Source of the DNA: Acidimicrobiales bacterium
Lineage (GTDB): Bacteria; Actinomycetota; Acidimicrobiia; Acidimicrobiales; Palsa-688
Direction of reading: 5' to 3'
Length of the DNA stretch: 64,000 nucleotides
Assembly: GCA_036378675.1 (NCBI GenBank)
Contig: DASUWA010000033.1
Span: forward strand, 1 to 64,000
The translations under genes were made by a program, and so were the position numbers. Numbering within the stretch: position 1 is the stretch's first letter; every line of letters begins with the position of its first letter. Under the pieces are notes generated by a model, which saw nothing but the letters and a program-made list of their open reading frames with translations, was not told where the DNA came from and made no database searches. Shown here piece by piece: positions 1 to 9,004 of this stretch.

Positions 1-355
1 GCGAAGGGGATGCCGCCCCCAAACGCCCACGACGACACCAGCTTCCCCCGCTCACTCCCAACCTTTTCATGGCGGCAGCCCCTCCGCCGTTCACGCTGGC
101 CTGTGCCCGACAAACGCCAGAGCCTCACACATGGATTGTTATACGGGTGATCCGTGCTCGGCGTCGCCCGTCCGCGGCATGTCGGTTCATGACGAGAAAT
201 GATGGTCGCGACGGGTCGAGCGGGAGAAGTATCAGGATTAGCTGTGGACCAATCGGCTCATCTGCGGAAGGGAAATGAACTTAGGTTTGTTTTAGAACCG
301 GAGCGATTTGGCCAGGTGTTACATTGAGTCGGGCTTTGGACCGAGGGGGTTCGTC
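1..355. other. Left-edge stretch with no assigned gene
   Basis: I recognise no complete gene here. On the minus strand, from about position 36 running off the left edge, one frame after a GTG with a GGGGGAAG upstream reads MSSWAFGGGIPFA. This could be the first codons of a gene lying mostly outside the window, but 13 residues are too few to call. The A/T-richer part around 270-300 lies just upstream of the lipoprotein gene and may hold its promoter; I could not fix -35/-10 boxes. Confidence 0.4.
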
Positions 356-934
356 ATGACAGCCCGTACTCGTGCGTTGGGTGCCGGTATGGTCGCGCTC
401 TCTGTGATCGTGGGTGGCTGCGGCAGTTCCGCCAAAACCTCAAAAGGAACCGTATCGACAGCTACCTCAACCACTCGCTCGACCACCACGACGAGCACAA
501 CCACATCGACAGCTTCAGAGACAACACTCGTAGCCGGGGGAAACACTGGCGTGAACTTCACGGTCGACGGTACGTACAAGGGCCAAACCGTTACTGGCCC
601 GGTTCATAGCGGCTCTCTGCGATGCACCCCGATCACGACCGGAGCCAAGCAAGGCGTGCAACTTACCTGGGGCGGGACTGTGAACGGGACGGGCCAGATC
701 TCCGGCGATCTCATGTTCGTTGGCGGCCAACCATCAATCGCATTTGGTGACTCGCATTCGCAGGGCGAAGCCAGTGTTGTGATCAAGGGGGACTACGCGA
801 ACCGGTACGGGGCCTCGTCGGCTCTGGGTTCGGGAACCGCGAGCGCGAATGGCACCACCTCGGGCACTATCGATGCGGAACTCGACGGCGGAAGCGCAGG
901 CATGATTCACCTGAAGGGTACCTGGACTTGCTGA
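356..934 (+). CDS. Putative secreted lipoprotein, Ser/Thr-rich linker
   Basis: The product is 192 aa from the ATG at 356, which has a GAGGGGG ribosome site 6 bases upstream; a TTG at 308 is less likely. Residues 1-25 form a lipoprotein signal peptide (MTARTR, hydrophobic core, lipobox VGGC), so the protein should be lipid-anchored on the outer face of the membrane. It continues with a roughly 40-residue Ser/Thr linker (TSTTTSTT pattern) and a Gly/Thr-rich C-terminal domain of about 120 residues with two cysteines (LRCTP, and the terminal TWTC) that could form a disulfide. I do not recognise the domain. It is monocistronic; the next gene lies on the other strand. Confidence 0.75.
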   Translation: MTARTRALGAGMVALSVIVGGCGSSAKTSKGTVSTATSTTRSTTTTSTTTSTASETTLVAGGNTGVNFTVDGTYKGQTVTGPVHSGSLRCTPITTGAKQGVQLTWGGTVNGTGQISGDLMFVGGQPSIAFGDSHSQGEASVVIKGDYANRYGASSALGSGTASANGTTSGTIDAELDGGSAGMIHLKGTWTC

Positions 935-1248
935 CCTCTGAGTTCGGCCTCGTCTCATAGAAGAAGTTCGATCGATGGTCCGCTCCAAGCGGTCGCGCCA
1001 CGAAAACGTGAGCGCATCTGATTATGGATCGCGCCAACCAGGGCGCTCGCAGCCGGCGTTCGGTATCCGGACGGCCTGTCTGCCGTCATGGGTTTCAGTC
1101 GCTGCGAGGAGTTCGGTAGACCCCGTCCGCGATCTCCCGCAGAACATCCGCTTGTCTCAATACATTGCCGCGTCAACTTCCGAGACCGATTGTTCAGAGG
1201 AGAGCCCGGGCAACGCATACCGTGCCCGGGCTCGAGCCGGACCGCGAG
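935..1248. other. Intergenic region, hairpin near its right end
   Basis: This region separates the convergent lipoprotein gene and the small secreted-protein gene. Open frames exist on both strands but none has protein-like composition, a ribosome site or a recognisable domain. The only clear structure is the 11-bp perfect hairpin at 1202-1233, described separately. Confidence 0.5.
1202..1233 (-). terminator. Strong GC hairpin after the 1249-1560 gene
   Basis: GAGCCCGGGCA (1202-1212) pairs perfectly with TGCCCGGGCTC (1223-1233) around a 10-base loop. It begins 16 bases past the stop of the minus-strand gene. No T-run follows on the minus strand, so it is either an actinobacterial-style terminator without a U tract or a stabilising 3' hairpin. 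Confidence 0.5.
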
Positions 1249-1560
1249 CTAGTGGGTCGTGTTCTGGAAGCAGGCGATGTCGTACTCGGACACCGCGTGC
1301 GGGCTGTTTGAGTTGAGCGTCGACGGAGTGCCTGGGTTACCGGCGTAGTGATTGCCGGCGTTGCCGACCGGGTTGAACGGCGAGCCATTCGCGTTCACCG
1401 CGTTGCCGTTCTTCGTCGTATACACCGAGCATGTCACCACACCGACCGAGCCGGGCTGGCCGGGTCCGTTCGGGCTCGGAGTCGCTGATGCGACCCCGAC
1501 CGCCAGAGGCGCGACTGATGCAATGCCGCCGAGAACAAATCCTGCGAGAAGTCGTTTCAC
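1249..1560 (-). CDS. Small secreted protein, 103 aa
   Basis: It begins at a GTG preceded by AAAGGAGGGACCGGA, an excellent ribosome site. Residues 1-27 are a Sec signal peptide (MKRLLAGF, a hydrophobic stretch, then VASATPS for cleavage). The mature part of about 75 residues is Asn/Gly/Pro-rich (GNAGNHYAGNPGTPS) and has two cysteines (VVTCSVY and DIACFQ) that could form a disulfide. It has no lipobox and no anchor, so it should be released or wall-associated. I do not recognise the family. A hairpin lies immediately downstream. Confidence 0.75.
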   Translation of the reverse strand: MKRLLAGFVLGGIASVAPLAVGVASATPSPNGPGQPGSVGVVTCSVYTTKNGNAVNANGSPFNPVGNAGNHYAGNPGTPSTLNSNSPHAVSEYDIACFQNTTH

Positions 1561-1726
1561 TCCGGTCCCTCCTTTGTGGACTTTGCCCTATTTGTACGGG
1601 CGAAGGCGGCAAAGGGATTGCCGTTACTTGGTTTCGCCATCCCGAGGTACGAAATCGGCCCAACTAGGCGATCCGCTCGCCGGAGCCCGTCGCCGTCGCC
1701 GTCACGGCAGGGTCTACTTTTGCGGC

Positions 1727-2029
1727 GTGCCATGGTGGGGTTGGGTACTGACGGCGTCCGGCGCGACGTTTGTGATAGCGCTCACGTTCCGAAAGCAGCT
1801 CCTCTACCTGGTCAGGGTCGCAAAGGCGTGCGCCACCGACGATCGGCTGCCACGCCCGCTCCGGTGGGTGCTGGGAGTGGCGCTGGTCATCAAGGCCGTC
1901 CCGGTCCCCGACTTCGGGATCGACGAGGTCCTGCTGATCGTTGTCGGCATCCTTCTGGTAACCCTCTACCGCCCCACGTTCCGGGCAATCCTCGAAGAGT
2001 CTCGACGGGAGCCGCCGCCTTCCGAGTAG
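1727..2029 (+). CDS. Small membrane protein, two hydrophobic segments
   Basis: The product is about 100 aa from a GTG at 1727. The frame is open upstream, but the upstream part is antisense to the neighbouring secreted-protein gene and does not look like protein. The protein starts PWWGWVLTASGATF (first membrane segment), has a basic middle (RKQLLYLVRVAKAC, then LPRPLRW), a second segment around residues 52-80 (VLGVALVIKAVPVPDFG, then VLLIVVGILLV) and a charged tail. The central part, with paired basic residues and PVPDFGIDE, resembles the short DUF1232-type membrane proteins, but I would not assign the family. Function unknown. Confidence 0.6.
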   Translation: MPWWGWVLTASGATFVIALTFRKQLLYLVRVAKACATDDRLPRPLRWVLGVALVIKAVPVPDFGIDEVLLIVVGILLVTLYRPTFRAILEESRREPPPSE

Positions 2030-2083
2030 TCAAGGCACGCGCCGGAAGAAGACGGCGTTGGAACCGGCGAGGAGACGCGTCAC

Positions 2084-2314
2084 CTAGGCCCTGGCGGAAC
2101 CTTCACGGGTTAGCCATGGCCCAAAGACCGGGCGTGCCAGAAACGCCGCTGTGGGTCGCCCCAACTCACAGTGGAGTTCCCGTGCGCGGACCAGCGCCTC
2201 CTCGTCGTCAAAAGCCGTCACGCGTTCGACCTTCCAATCGGAACGCCCGGGCTGACCCCACACCACCAGCCAGGGGGCCGCGTCTGAACGCATCGGCGCC
2301 GCGTCAATCTCCAC
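2084..2314 (-). CDS. Hypothetical protein, 76 aa
   Basis: It is a short cytoplasmic protein with protein-like composition (WLVVWGQPGRSDWKVERV, then DDEEALVRARELHCELG, which looks helical). The start is a GTG at 2314 without a convincing ribosome site; an ATG seven codons further in is an alternative. There is no signal peptide or membrane segment and I do not recognise the family. It lies alone between two plus-strand genes. Confidence 0.45.
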   Translation of the reverse strand: MEIDAAPMRSDAAPWLVVWGQPGRSDWKVERVTAFDDEEALVRARELHCELGRPTAAFLARPVFGPWLTREGSARA

Positions 2315-2406
2315 GTGGGTCAGCGTACGCTGCCGGCCTCTGATTAGGGCTCGTTCGTGGCATTGTGCCGCTCAACTAGCGGGCCGGGGCGGCCGACACA
2401 AGGTCC

Positions 2407-3384
2407 GTGGATATCAGGCGGCTCCGGGCGGCCGTGCGCGTCATTCTGACCGTCGCACTCGTCGCGCTCCCTTTCGCGTCTGCGCGGTCGCGCTCGGTTG
2501 GACCAGTGTCGCTGGCGTCCAGCGTCGACCCGCAGACGAACTTCTGGCTGGTCTCCCCGACGGGCGGGGTGTGGGCGTTCGGAACGGCGGCTGCCTACGG
2601 ATCGCTCGACGGCGTCCACCTCAACCGGCCGATCGTAGACATGGCGCCCACACCCGACGGCAGGGGGTACTGGCTCGTCGCCTCCGACGGCGGCATCTTC
2701 ACCTTCGGCGACGCCCCCTTCTACGGCTCCACCGGCAACATCCATCTCAACAAGCCGATCGTCAACATGGCGCCCACACCCGACGGCAAGGGGTACTGGC
2801 TCGTCGCCTCCGACGGCGGCATCTTCACCTTCGGCGACGCCCCCTTCTACGGCTCGGCGGGATCAAGCCCGACGCCGGACCCGGCCGAGAAGCTCGTCCC
2901 GTCTCCGGACAATGCCGGCTACTGGTTGTTCGACCAGAACGGGACCGCTAGGGCCTTCGGCGAAGCCTCGGGCAGTCCGCCGACCCAGGCGCTGATGTTT
3001 CGCCAGGTGACGCCGGGCGACAAGGCAGTGCTCTTCGCGTTTGCCCAGCTTGGCAAGCCTTACATCTGGGGCGGAAACGGCCCCGTAGGTTACGACTGCA
3101 GCGGCTTAACGCTCGCCTCGTGGGAGCACGGCGCCGGAATCGGGTTCGCCCGAGTGGCGAACGACCAATACCACACCGCCGGTGTGCCAGTCGCGCTGTC
3201 CGACCTCCAGGCCGGCGACCTGGTCTTCTGGGGATCCAGCCAATCCGATTGGACCTCCGTATACCACGCCGCCCTGTTCGTCGGAGGGGGCCAGATCGTC
3301 GAGTCCACCGGCACCCACGTCCAGTTGAACTCGCTCGACCAATGGGGCGAGTCCGACCTGATGCCCAACGGCCGCCGGCCATAG
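2407..3384 (+). CDS. Secreted NlpC/P60 hydrolase with GYWLVASDGG repeats
   Basis: The product is 325 aa from a GTG. Residues 1-30 are a signal peptide. Residues 35-195 carry four repeats of about 42 residues built on GYWLVASDGGIFTFGDAPF, a repeat frequent in Acidimicrobiia surface proteins and likely a beta-propeller-like adhesive module. Residues 200-320 are an NlpC/P60 cysteine peptidase domain with the catalytic Cys231 in YDCSG and His287 in VYHAALFVGG, preceded by GKPYIWGG. NlpC/P60 enzymes usually cut the D-Glu-mesoDAP bond of peptidoglycan peptides, so a cell-wall remodelling role outside the cell is likely. The second and third repeats are almost identical in DNA. Confidence 0.85.
   Translation: MDIRRLRAAVRVILTVALVALPFASARSRSVGPVSLASSVDPQTNFWLVSPTGGVWAFGTAAAYGSLDGVHLNRPIVDMAPTPDGRGYWLVASDGGIFTFGDAPFYGSTGNIHLNKPIVNMAPTPDGKGYWLVASDGGIFTFGDAPFYGSAGSSPTPDPAEKLVPSPDNAGYWLFDQNGTARAFGEASGSPPTQALMFRQVTPGDKAVLFAFAQLGKPYIWGGNGPVGYDCSGLTLASWEHGAGIGFARVANDQYHTAGVPVALSDLQAGDLVFWGSSQSDWTSVYHAALFVGGGQIVESTGTHVQLNSLDQWGESDLMPNGRRP
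2641..2856 (+). repeat. 126-bp in-frame tandem repeat in the NlpC/P60 gene
   Basis: The 90 bases from 2641 recur from 2767 with two mismatches by my reading, giving a 126-bp (42-codon) period. Near-identity even at third codon positions points to recent duplication or gene conversion, since the outer two repeats of the same protein have diverged. Confidence 0.85.
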
Positions 3385-3422
3385 CCGCAGGCCAGATGTA
3401 GATGATTTGAACGTGGTACTCC

Positions 3423-4490
3423 TCAGACCCTGGCTTCAAGGATGAGATTCATCGGAGTCTCGGCAGCCCGGCGGAATTGGCTGAACCCGGCGTCTTTAAA
3501 GACCTGACGCAAGCGTGCTTCGCCGGCTTGGGCACCGAGACCGAGCCCGACATCTTGGGAAAGTGAGTTAGGGGTGCAGATCGCGGATGACACCGTGTAG
3601 AACAGTGCGGACATGGGATTGTCCGCAATGTTCGTCGGCTTGTCGTCGAGAGCGAAGGGTTCGACTAGTAGCACGGTCCCGTCAGCGTTGAGGTGCTCGC
3701 GGGCGTAGCTGGCTATGCCGATGGGATCGCCCATGTCGTGCAGGCAATCGAAGAAGCAGACCAGATCGAAGTTTCCTGGGTAGCCCTTGGCGTCAGCCAC
3801 CTCAAAGCTGGTCCGCTCGGCCACACCGGCCTCCGCCGCGCGTTTGCGGGCGGTGTCTATCGACGAGGGGTGATAGTCGAAGCCAGAAATCGTCGAGTTC
3901 GGGTAGGCCTTCGCCATAACCACCGCGGATGCACCGTGGCCGCAGCCAATGTCGGCGACAGACGCACCGGCTTTCAGTTTGGCATCAACCCCATCCAGCG
4001 CTGGTATCCAATCAGTCGGCAAGTAGGCGCGATAACCGGTGCGGAAGAACCATTCGGTGCCCGAGAATAGGCAAGGGTGATGGTCACCCCAGGCCATGGC
4101 CCCGTTGCTGCGGAAGGCGTCGGCGATCTTGGCGTGGTCGATTGATATCGACAAGAAGGCGTTCATTCCTCGCGCCACAAAGACAGGCGAGGAGTCGTCC
4201 GCCAACGCGGCGATTCCCTCAGGTGAAAGCGAGTAAGTGCTGTTCGAAGGGTCCAGCTCGAGTAATCCGGCGGCGGCCTGACCGTCGGCCCATTCTCGGA
4301 CCAGACGCGGGTGACAATTTGTGGCGGCGGCCAGAGAATCCGCGGTTCGCGGAACTCCGTCCGCCAGCGCTCGGTAGAAGCCCAACTCGTCTCCGAGCCA
4401 TACGCCGAAGCACAGCGCTCCGCCGGTCATGAATCCGGCCATTCGGCCCATGAACTCGCCCAGCTTCGCCTCATCGATGCTTCCAGGCAT
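3423..4490 (-). CDS. Class I SAM methyltransferase with N-terminal winged helix
   Basis: The product is about 355 aa from the second ATG of an ATGATG pair after an AAAGGGAGGG ribosome site; the frame runs farther upstream without support. Residues 1-110 look like the winged-helix dimerisation domain common in small-molecule O-methyltransferases (ALADGVPRTADSLAAA, then RLVREWADGQAAAGLL). Residues 165-350 form the Rossmann fold with SAM motif I VADIGCGHGASA and an acidic turn (GFDYHPSS). It resembles the mycobacterial Rv2258c-type transferases. The substrate is unknown; a small molecule or lipid is more likely than nucleic acid. Confidence 0.8.
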   Translation of the reverse strand: MPGSIDEAKLGEFMGRMAGFMTGGALCFGVWLGDELGFYRALADGVPRTADSLAAATNCHPRLVREWADGQAAAGLLELDPSNSTYSLSPEGIAALADDSSPVFVARGMNAFLSISIDHAKIADAFRSNGAMAWGDHHPCLFSGTEWFFRTGYRAYLPTDWIPALDGVDAKLKAGASVADIGCGHGASAVVMAKAYPNSTISGFDYHPSSIDTARKRAAEAGVAERTSFEVADAKGYPGNFDLVCFFDCLHDMGDPIGIASYAREHLNADGTVLLVEPFALDDKPTNIADNPMSALFYTVSSAICTPNSLSQDVGLGLGAQAGEARLRQVFKDAGFSQFRRAAETPMNLILEARV

Positions 4491-4647
4491 CATCCCTCCC
4501 TTTAGTGGAGCCGGTCCTACCCTTTGGGGTCTAGCCAATCTCGCTTTCGGATCACCGTGGCCAAATTCTGGACGATCGACTACCAGGCACATACTCCGCG
4601 CGATCCGGGCGCTCTACGATCCTGGCCCCGAATGCAAAATGGCGACA

Positions 4648-5022
4648 TCAGTTGATTCTCCAAGGCGGGTTCTTTCGGTTTTGGCCGCCACGGAAAAGGC
4701 ACAACTGGTGACCGTCTGGATCGCGTAAACGCGCCTCTCTCCACAGCCAAGGCATGTCAGTCGGCTCCTGGTCAAAGGTCACTCCCTGCGTCCGGAGTCG
4801 CTCACACAACGCGTCAAGGTCAGCCGACTCGAAATAGATGGTCACGCTGCTACCTGGGGGAGGAGATGCACTCAACTCCACTGAGAAGGTCGAGTCCCCG
4901 TCAGGGCACTCGAAGCGCAAGTACCGGTCGTTGCGGACAATCAGACGCAGCCCGAGCGTCAGGTAGAACTTCTGAGCTCGCTCGAGGTCGGTCGATCCGA
5001 TCGTCACCTGATTGAGATCCAT
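4648..5022 (-). CDS. VOC family (glyoxalase/bleomycin-resistance fold) protein
   Basis: The product is 124 aa from the ATG at 5022 (MDLNQVTIGSTDLERAQ); an upstream start at 5040 adds only six residues. It has the paired beta-alpha-beta-beta-beta units of the vicinal oxygen chelate fold: STDLERAQKFYLTLGL at the N terminus and LRDPDGHQLCLFRGG near the C terminus. The DPDGHQL segment holds the usual metal-side region. Members act as lyases, dioxygenases or drug-binding proteins; the substrate cannot be read from sequence. It stands alone upstream of the methyltransferase on the same strand, with about 155 bases between. Confidence 0.8.
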   Translation of the reverse strand: MDLNQVTIGSTDLERAQKFYLTLGLRLIVRNDRYLRFECPDGDSTFSVELSASPPPGSSVTIYFESADLDALCERLRTQGVTFDQEPTDMPWLWREARLRDPDGHQLCLFRGGQNRKNPPWRIN

Positions 5023-5237
5023 GAAGAGATTCGAGCACAAGGCGGTTCGAAGCCGGGCCCTCAGCTCACGTGGTCAAAGGTCCCTCTCGTCCCATAGCGA
5101 GAGTCTGACACCCACAACCCCGACGTAGCCCTCCAGTGTGATCCAGTACAGAACAGGCGAGCTGTCACCACCCTGGCAGGGCAGATGGTAGGGGCCTCCG
5201 ACGACCTGAGTCGGGATCAGGGCTAGGGTCGGCGAGT

Positions 5238-6551
5238 ATGACGAGTTGGTCCAACTGGGCCGGCAACCAGCGCGCCGACGGCGTGACCGTCATTGAGCCG
5301 CGGGACACCGAGGAAGTCGCCAAGGCCGTGCGGGAAGCCGCCGAACGGGGTCAGAAGGTGAAACCCATCGGCGCCGGCCACTCTTTTTCCGGGATCGGCA
5401 AGCCCAAGGATGTGCAGCTGCTCCTCGACAACATCACCGGCCTCCGCCATGTCGACCGCGACACCGGGACCGTCACCGTCGAGGCCGGAACCAGGCTCCA
5501 CCGGCTGAACGAGCTGCTCGCCGGCGAGGGTCTCGCCATGACCAACCTCGGCGACATCGAAGTGCAGAGCATCTCCGGCGCAGTGTCGACTGGAACGCAC
5601 GGAACAGGCAGGGATTTCGGCGGCATCGCCACGCAGATCGTCGGCCTCGAGATGATTCTGGCGGACGGTTCTGTGGTCACGTGCTCGCCCGACGAGCGCC
5701 CCGAGCTCTGGTCTGCCGCCCGCGTCGGTCTGGGAGCCCTCGGAGTGATCACCGCGGTCACGTTGAGGACGGTCCCCCTGTTCGCCATCACAGCCGAAGA
5801 AGGCCCGATGCCGCTCGACGAGCTGCTCGGACGGTTCGATGAGCTGACCGAGGAGTACGACCACTTCGAGGCGTACTGGTTTCCGCACACCAGCTCGACC
5901 CTTACCAAGCGCAACACGCGCAGGCCGCTCCATCAAGGTCTCGACCCACTGTCCGGGTGGAAGGAATGGCTCGACGACGAGTTCCTCTCCAACACCGTCT
6001 TCGGCTGGACGATCGCGCTCGGCAAGCGACGCAAGTCTCTAATCCGGCCGCTCAACCGGATCGCCTCGAAGGCACTGGGGACAAGGGTGTTCACCGATCT
6101 GTCCTACAAAGTGTTCACCTCACCACGCCGGGTTCGATTCTGCGAGATGGAGCTTGCCGTACCGAGGGCGAGCGCAGTCGAATCAATTCAAACTGTCGTC
6201 AAGGCGATCGAAGCCAGCGGAATGGACATCTCGTTCCCGGTCGAGCTGCGGGTGGCTGCGGCCGACGACATCCCGTTGTCGACCGCCTCCGCACGCGAGT
6301 CGGCCTACCTGGCGTTCCACCTTCCCGCCGGGGAGGACTACACCGCGTACTTCGGTCTGGTCGCGTCCGCGCTGGACGAGTTCGAACCCCGCCCCCACTG
6401 GGGAAAGCTCCATGAAATGGACGCCGAAGTTCTCCGCTGCCGGTACCCGCGGTTCGACGAGTTCGTGGCGCTGAGAGACTCAGTCGACCCGCGGGGCGTG
6501 TTCACCAACGACTACCTCAACGGGGTGCTCGGAGCGCCGCCGGACCGGTGA
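5238..6551 (+). CDS. FAD-linked aldonolactone (D-arabinono-1,4-lactone type) oxidase
   Basis: The product is 437 aa. Residues 10-180 form the PCMH-type FAD-binding domain. KPIGAGHSFSG has His48 at the place where this family attaches FAD covalently, and ISGAVSTGTHGTG is the pyrophosphate loop. The C-terminal half is the ALO domain with the family signature PHWGKLH near residue 386. These enzymes oxidise sugar lactones or alditols and pass electrons to oxygen or another acceptor. It begins with ATG and faces the sulfatase, ending 26 bases from that gene's stop. Substrate not determined; L-gulonolactone, alditol and arabinonolactone are all possible. Confidence 0.88.
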   Translation: MTSWSNWAGNQRADGVTVIEPRDTEEVAKAVREAAERGQKVKPIGAGHSFSGIGKPKDVQLLLDNITGLRHVDRDTGTVTVEAGTRLHRLNELLAGEGLAMTNLGDIEVQSISGAVSTGTHGTGRDFGGIATQIVGLEMILADGSVVTCSPDERPELWSAARVGLGALGVITAVTLRTVPLFAITAEEGPMPLDELLGRFDELTEEYDHFEAYWFPHTSSTLTKRNTRRPLHQGLDPLSGWKEWLDDEFLSNTVFGWTIALGKRRKSLIRPLNRIASKALGTRVFTDLSYKVFTSPRRVRFCEMELAVPRASAVESIQTVVKAIEASGMDISFPVELRVAAADDIPLSTASARESAYLAFHLPAGEDYTAYFGLVASALDEFEPRPHWGKLHEMDAEVLRCRYPRFDEFVALRDSVDPRGVFTNDYLNGVLGAPPDR

Positions 6552-6577
6552 CATGAAAGGCGAGTGACTGGAGGCGA

Positions 6578-8878
6578 TCACTGCTCCGACATGATCGCGT
6601 TGAACTCGGCTTTCGGATCGCGTGAGACCTGACCGTCAACGGTTATCTCCGCGTGGTGCAGCTCGCCGGTGAAACGGAAGGGCGCCTCGTAACCGTCTCC
6701 GATCGCCGGCCCCTGCTCCCACCCGCAGGTCAGCCCGCCGCCAGTGATGCTGTAACGCGAGAAGGCGGTTCGTTCGATGCGCCCTTCGGCGACGCGAACT
6801 CCGTCGACCGACAGGCGTCCGTGCCCGCCACAGTGAAACGAGCTGGATTCCAGCGGCTCGAATTCGAACGACAACGCGTGCCGGCCCTCGCGTAGCACCG
6901 CGCTGGACTCGATCACGTGCCGCTCGGCGCCGAGGAAGTTGTTGACATAACGGGGGCGGCCTTCGAGCAGATGGAGGCTCCACCCGCCCAATGCTGTCCC
7001 CATCGCGAGCATCACGCCCTCGGCCCCACCATCCGGAACGGTGACGTGCACGGTCAATACGTGGGCCCGGTTGCGCATGTTGACCACCTGTAGCTCCGGG
7101 ACGATCGCTCCGTCGGGCCATATCAACTGTCGCTGGCGATCCGGCGGTTGGTGCCGGGGATCGACCAATGCATCGAGCAACCTGTTGTCGAGCGGGAGCA
7201 CCTTGTGCCTCTCGGCTTCCTGCCACCAAATGTCGACCATCTCAGCAAGACGATCAGGCTCGGCCTCGGCCAGGTCGCGGGTCTCTGCGGGATCGTCGAC
7301 GATGTTGAAAAGCTCCCACTGGTCCTCGTCGAACGACGCGTCCGGGTCGAGTCCCTCTCCGTATAGATCGACGAACGGATGAAACGTCACCGCCTTCCAA
7401 CCTCGGTGGTAGATGCCCCGGCTGCCGAACATCTCGAAGTACTGAGTCGCGTGAACCCCATCAGACGACGGGTCGTCCAGCACCGGAACGAGGCTCACAC
7501 CTTCGATAGGCGACTGCGCGATGCCAGATATCTCCGGAGGCGCGTCGATCCCGATGAGGTCGAGGACCGTCGGTGCGATGTCGATCGCATGGGCGAACTG
7601 CCGGCGGATGCTGCCGTCCGACGGCAAGCGAGCGGGCCAGGAAACGATGCACGGATCGGCTATACCTCCCTGATGGACTTCCCGCTTCCAGCGCTTGAAC
7701 GGTGTGTTGCCGGCCATGGTCCATCCCCACGGGTAGTTGTTGTGCGCGGTGGGACCACCGAGCTCGTCGATTCGGGCGCGTAACTCCTCGGGCCCAGCCG
7801 GGGCGGCGTTCCAAGTCCTGACATCGTTGATCGAGCCGAGCGCGCCGCCCTCGGCGCTCGCTCCGTTGTCCGAGACAACTATGACGAGGGTGTTGTCCCA
7901 CTCGCCGAGCGTCCGCACGAACTCGAGCACGCGACCGATCTGCGCGTCCGCGTGCGAAAGAAACCCCGCGAAGCACTCCATGAACCGGGCAGCGACCCGC
8001 CGATCGTCGTCGCCGAGCGAGTCCCATGCCGGCACCCAGTGAGGGCGCCGCGACATCGGCACGGACGCATCGAAGAGGCCGAGCTCGATCTGGCGTTTGA
8101 AGGTACGTTCACGCCACTGGTCCCATCCCGAGTCGAAGCTGCCCGCATACCGGTCGATCCACGGCCTCGGCGCCTGATGCGGCGAGTGGCACGCCCCGGT
8201 CGCGAAGTAAAGGAAAAAGGGAACGTCGGGGGCTGCGGATCGGATCTCCCCCAGGTAACGGATCGCCCGGTCGGCCAAGTCCTCGGTGAGGTGGTAGCCG
8301 TCAGCAATCGACCTCGGCGGTTCCACCGCGTGGTTGTCCTGGAACAGCGAGGGAACGAACTGGTGGGTCTCGCCCCCGTGAAATCCATACCACCGCTGGA
8401 ACCCGCGCGCGCACGGCCAGGTGTCGCGAGGAGCGGCTTGGTGGGTTTCCCTGTCAGGAGTGAGGTGCCACTTGCCGACAGCCACGGGCGCGTAGCCGTG
8501 CCAGGCGAGCATCTCGGAGAGCAGGCCGTTCGACCTCGGGATGCGCCCCCAGTATCCCGGGAAGCCGGTCGACAGCTCGGCTATACGTCCCATCCCGTTC
8601 GAGTGATGGTTCCTGCCGGTTAACAAGCAAGCCCGCGTCGGAGAGCACAGCGAGGTGGTGTGGAAGCTCGAGAACCTCAACCCCGTCGCGGCCAGCGAAT
8701 CCAACACGGGAGTGTCGATGTCGGAGCCGTAACACCCCAGCTGCGCGAAACCGACGTCATCGAGCACGATGATGACCACGTTGGGCGCCCCCGCGGGCAG
8801 CTCGGGTTCAGGCGGCCACCACGGCTTCGATTGCCGCCAGGTACGCCCGATCAATCCGCCGAATCCAGGTTCGCTCAT
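6578..8878 (-). CDS. Arylsulfatase-type sulfatase
   Basis: The product is 766 aa from the ATG at 8878 (MSEPGFGGLIGR); two earlier ATGs add 14 residues. The alkaline phosphatase-like fold is clear. NVVIIVLDDVGF gives the metal aspartates near residues 40-41. SLCSPTRACLLTGR holds Cys78 of the CxPxR motif, which a formylglycine-generating enzyme would convert. VAVGKWHLTP and VIVVSDNGAS match later conserved motifs. No signal peptide is visible, so it is probably cytoplasmic. Residues beyond about 560 form a beta-rich extension typical of large actinobacterial arylsulfatases. The substrate is a sulfate ester, identity unknown. It diverges from the DNRLRE-ABC operon. Confidence 0.9.
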   Translation of the reverse strand: MSEPGFGGLIGRTWRQSKPWWPPEPELPAGAPNVVIIVLDDVGFAQLGCYGSDIDTPVLDSLAATGLRFSSFHTTSLCSPTRACLLTGRNHHSNGMGRIAELSTGFPGYWGRIPRSNGLLSEMLAWHGYAPVAVGKWHLTPDRETHQAAPRDTWPCARGFQRWYGFHGGETHQFVPSLFQDNHAVEPPRSIADGYHLTEDLADRAIRYLGEIRSAAPDVPFFLYFATGACHSPHQAPRPWIDRYAGSFDSGWDQWRERTFKRQIELGLFDASVPMSRRPHWVPAWDSLGDDDRRVAARFMECFAGFLSHADAQIGRVLEFVRTLGEWDNTLVIVVSDNGASAEGGALGSINDVRTWNAAPAGPEELRARIDELGGPTAHNNYPWGWTMAGNTPFKRWKREVHQGGIADPCIVSWPARLPSDGSIRRQFAHAIDIAPTVLDLIGIDAPPEISGIAQSPIEGVSLVPVLDDPSSDGVHATQYFEMFGSRGIYHRGWKAVTFHPFVDLYGEGLDPDASFDEDQWELFNIVDDPAETRDLAEAEPDRLAEMVDIWWQEAERHKVLPLDNRLLDALVDPRHQPPDRQRQLIWPDGAIVPELQVVNMRNRAHVLTVHVTVPDGGAEGVMLAMGTALGGWSLHLLEGRPRYVNNFLGAERHVIESSAVLREGRHALSFEFEPLESSSFHCGGHGRLSVDGVRVAEGRIERTAFSRYSITGGGLTCGWEQGPAIGDGYEAPFRFTGELHHAEITVDGQVSRDPKAEFNAIMSEQ

Positions 8879-9004
8879 CGCACGAGTATGTCCACCCGGT
8901 TCGGCCGACCGCGACATCAAACGGGTCGGAATGCCCCGGATGGGACAAATCCGTCAAACAGCTATAGAGTCTTGGCGCTCGAAGAGTTGTTGAGAGGCCG
9001 GTAC

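Noticed and set aside
69-278. Open frame on the plus strand near the left edge (69 aa).
   Set aside because: It is Pro/Arg-rich with no ribosome site, signal or domain, and looks like a chance frame in GC-rich DNA.
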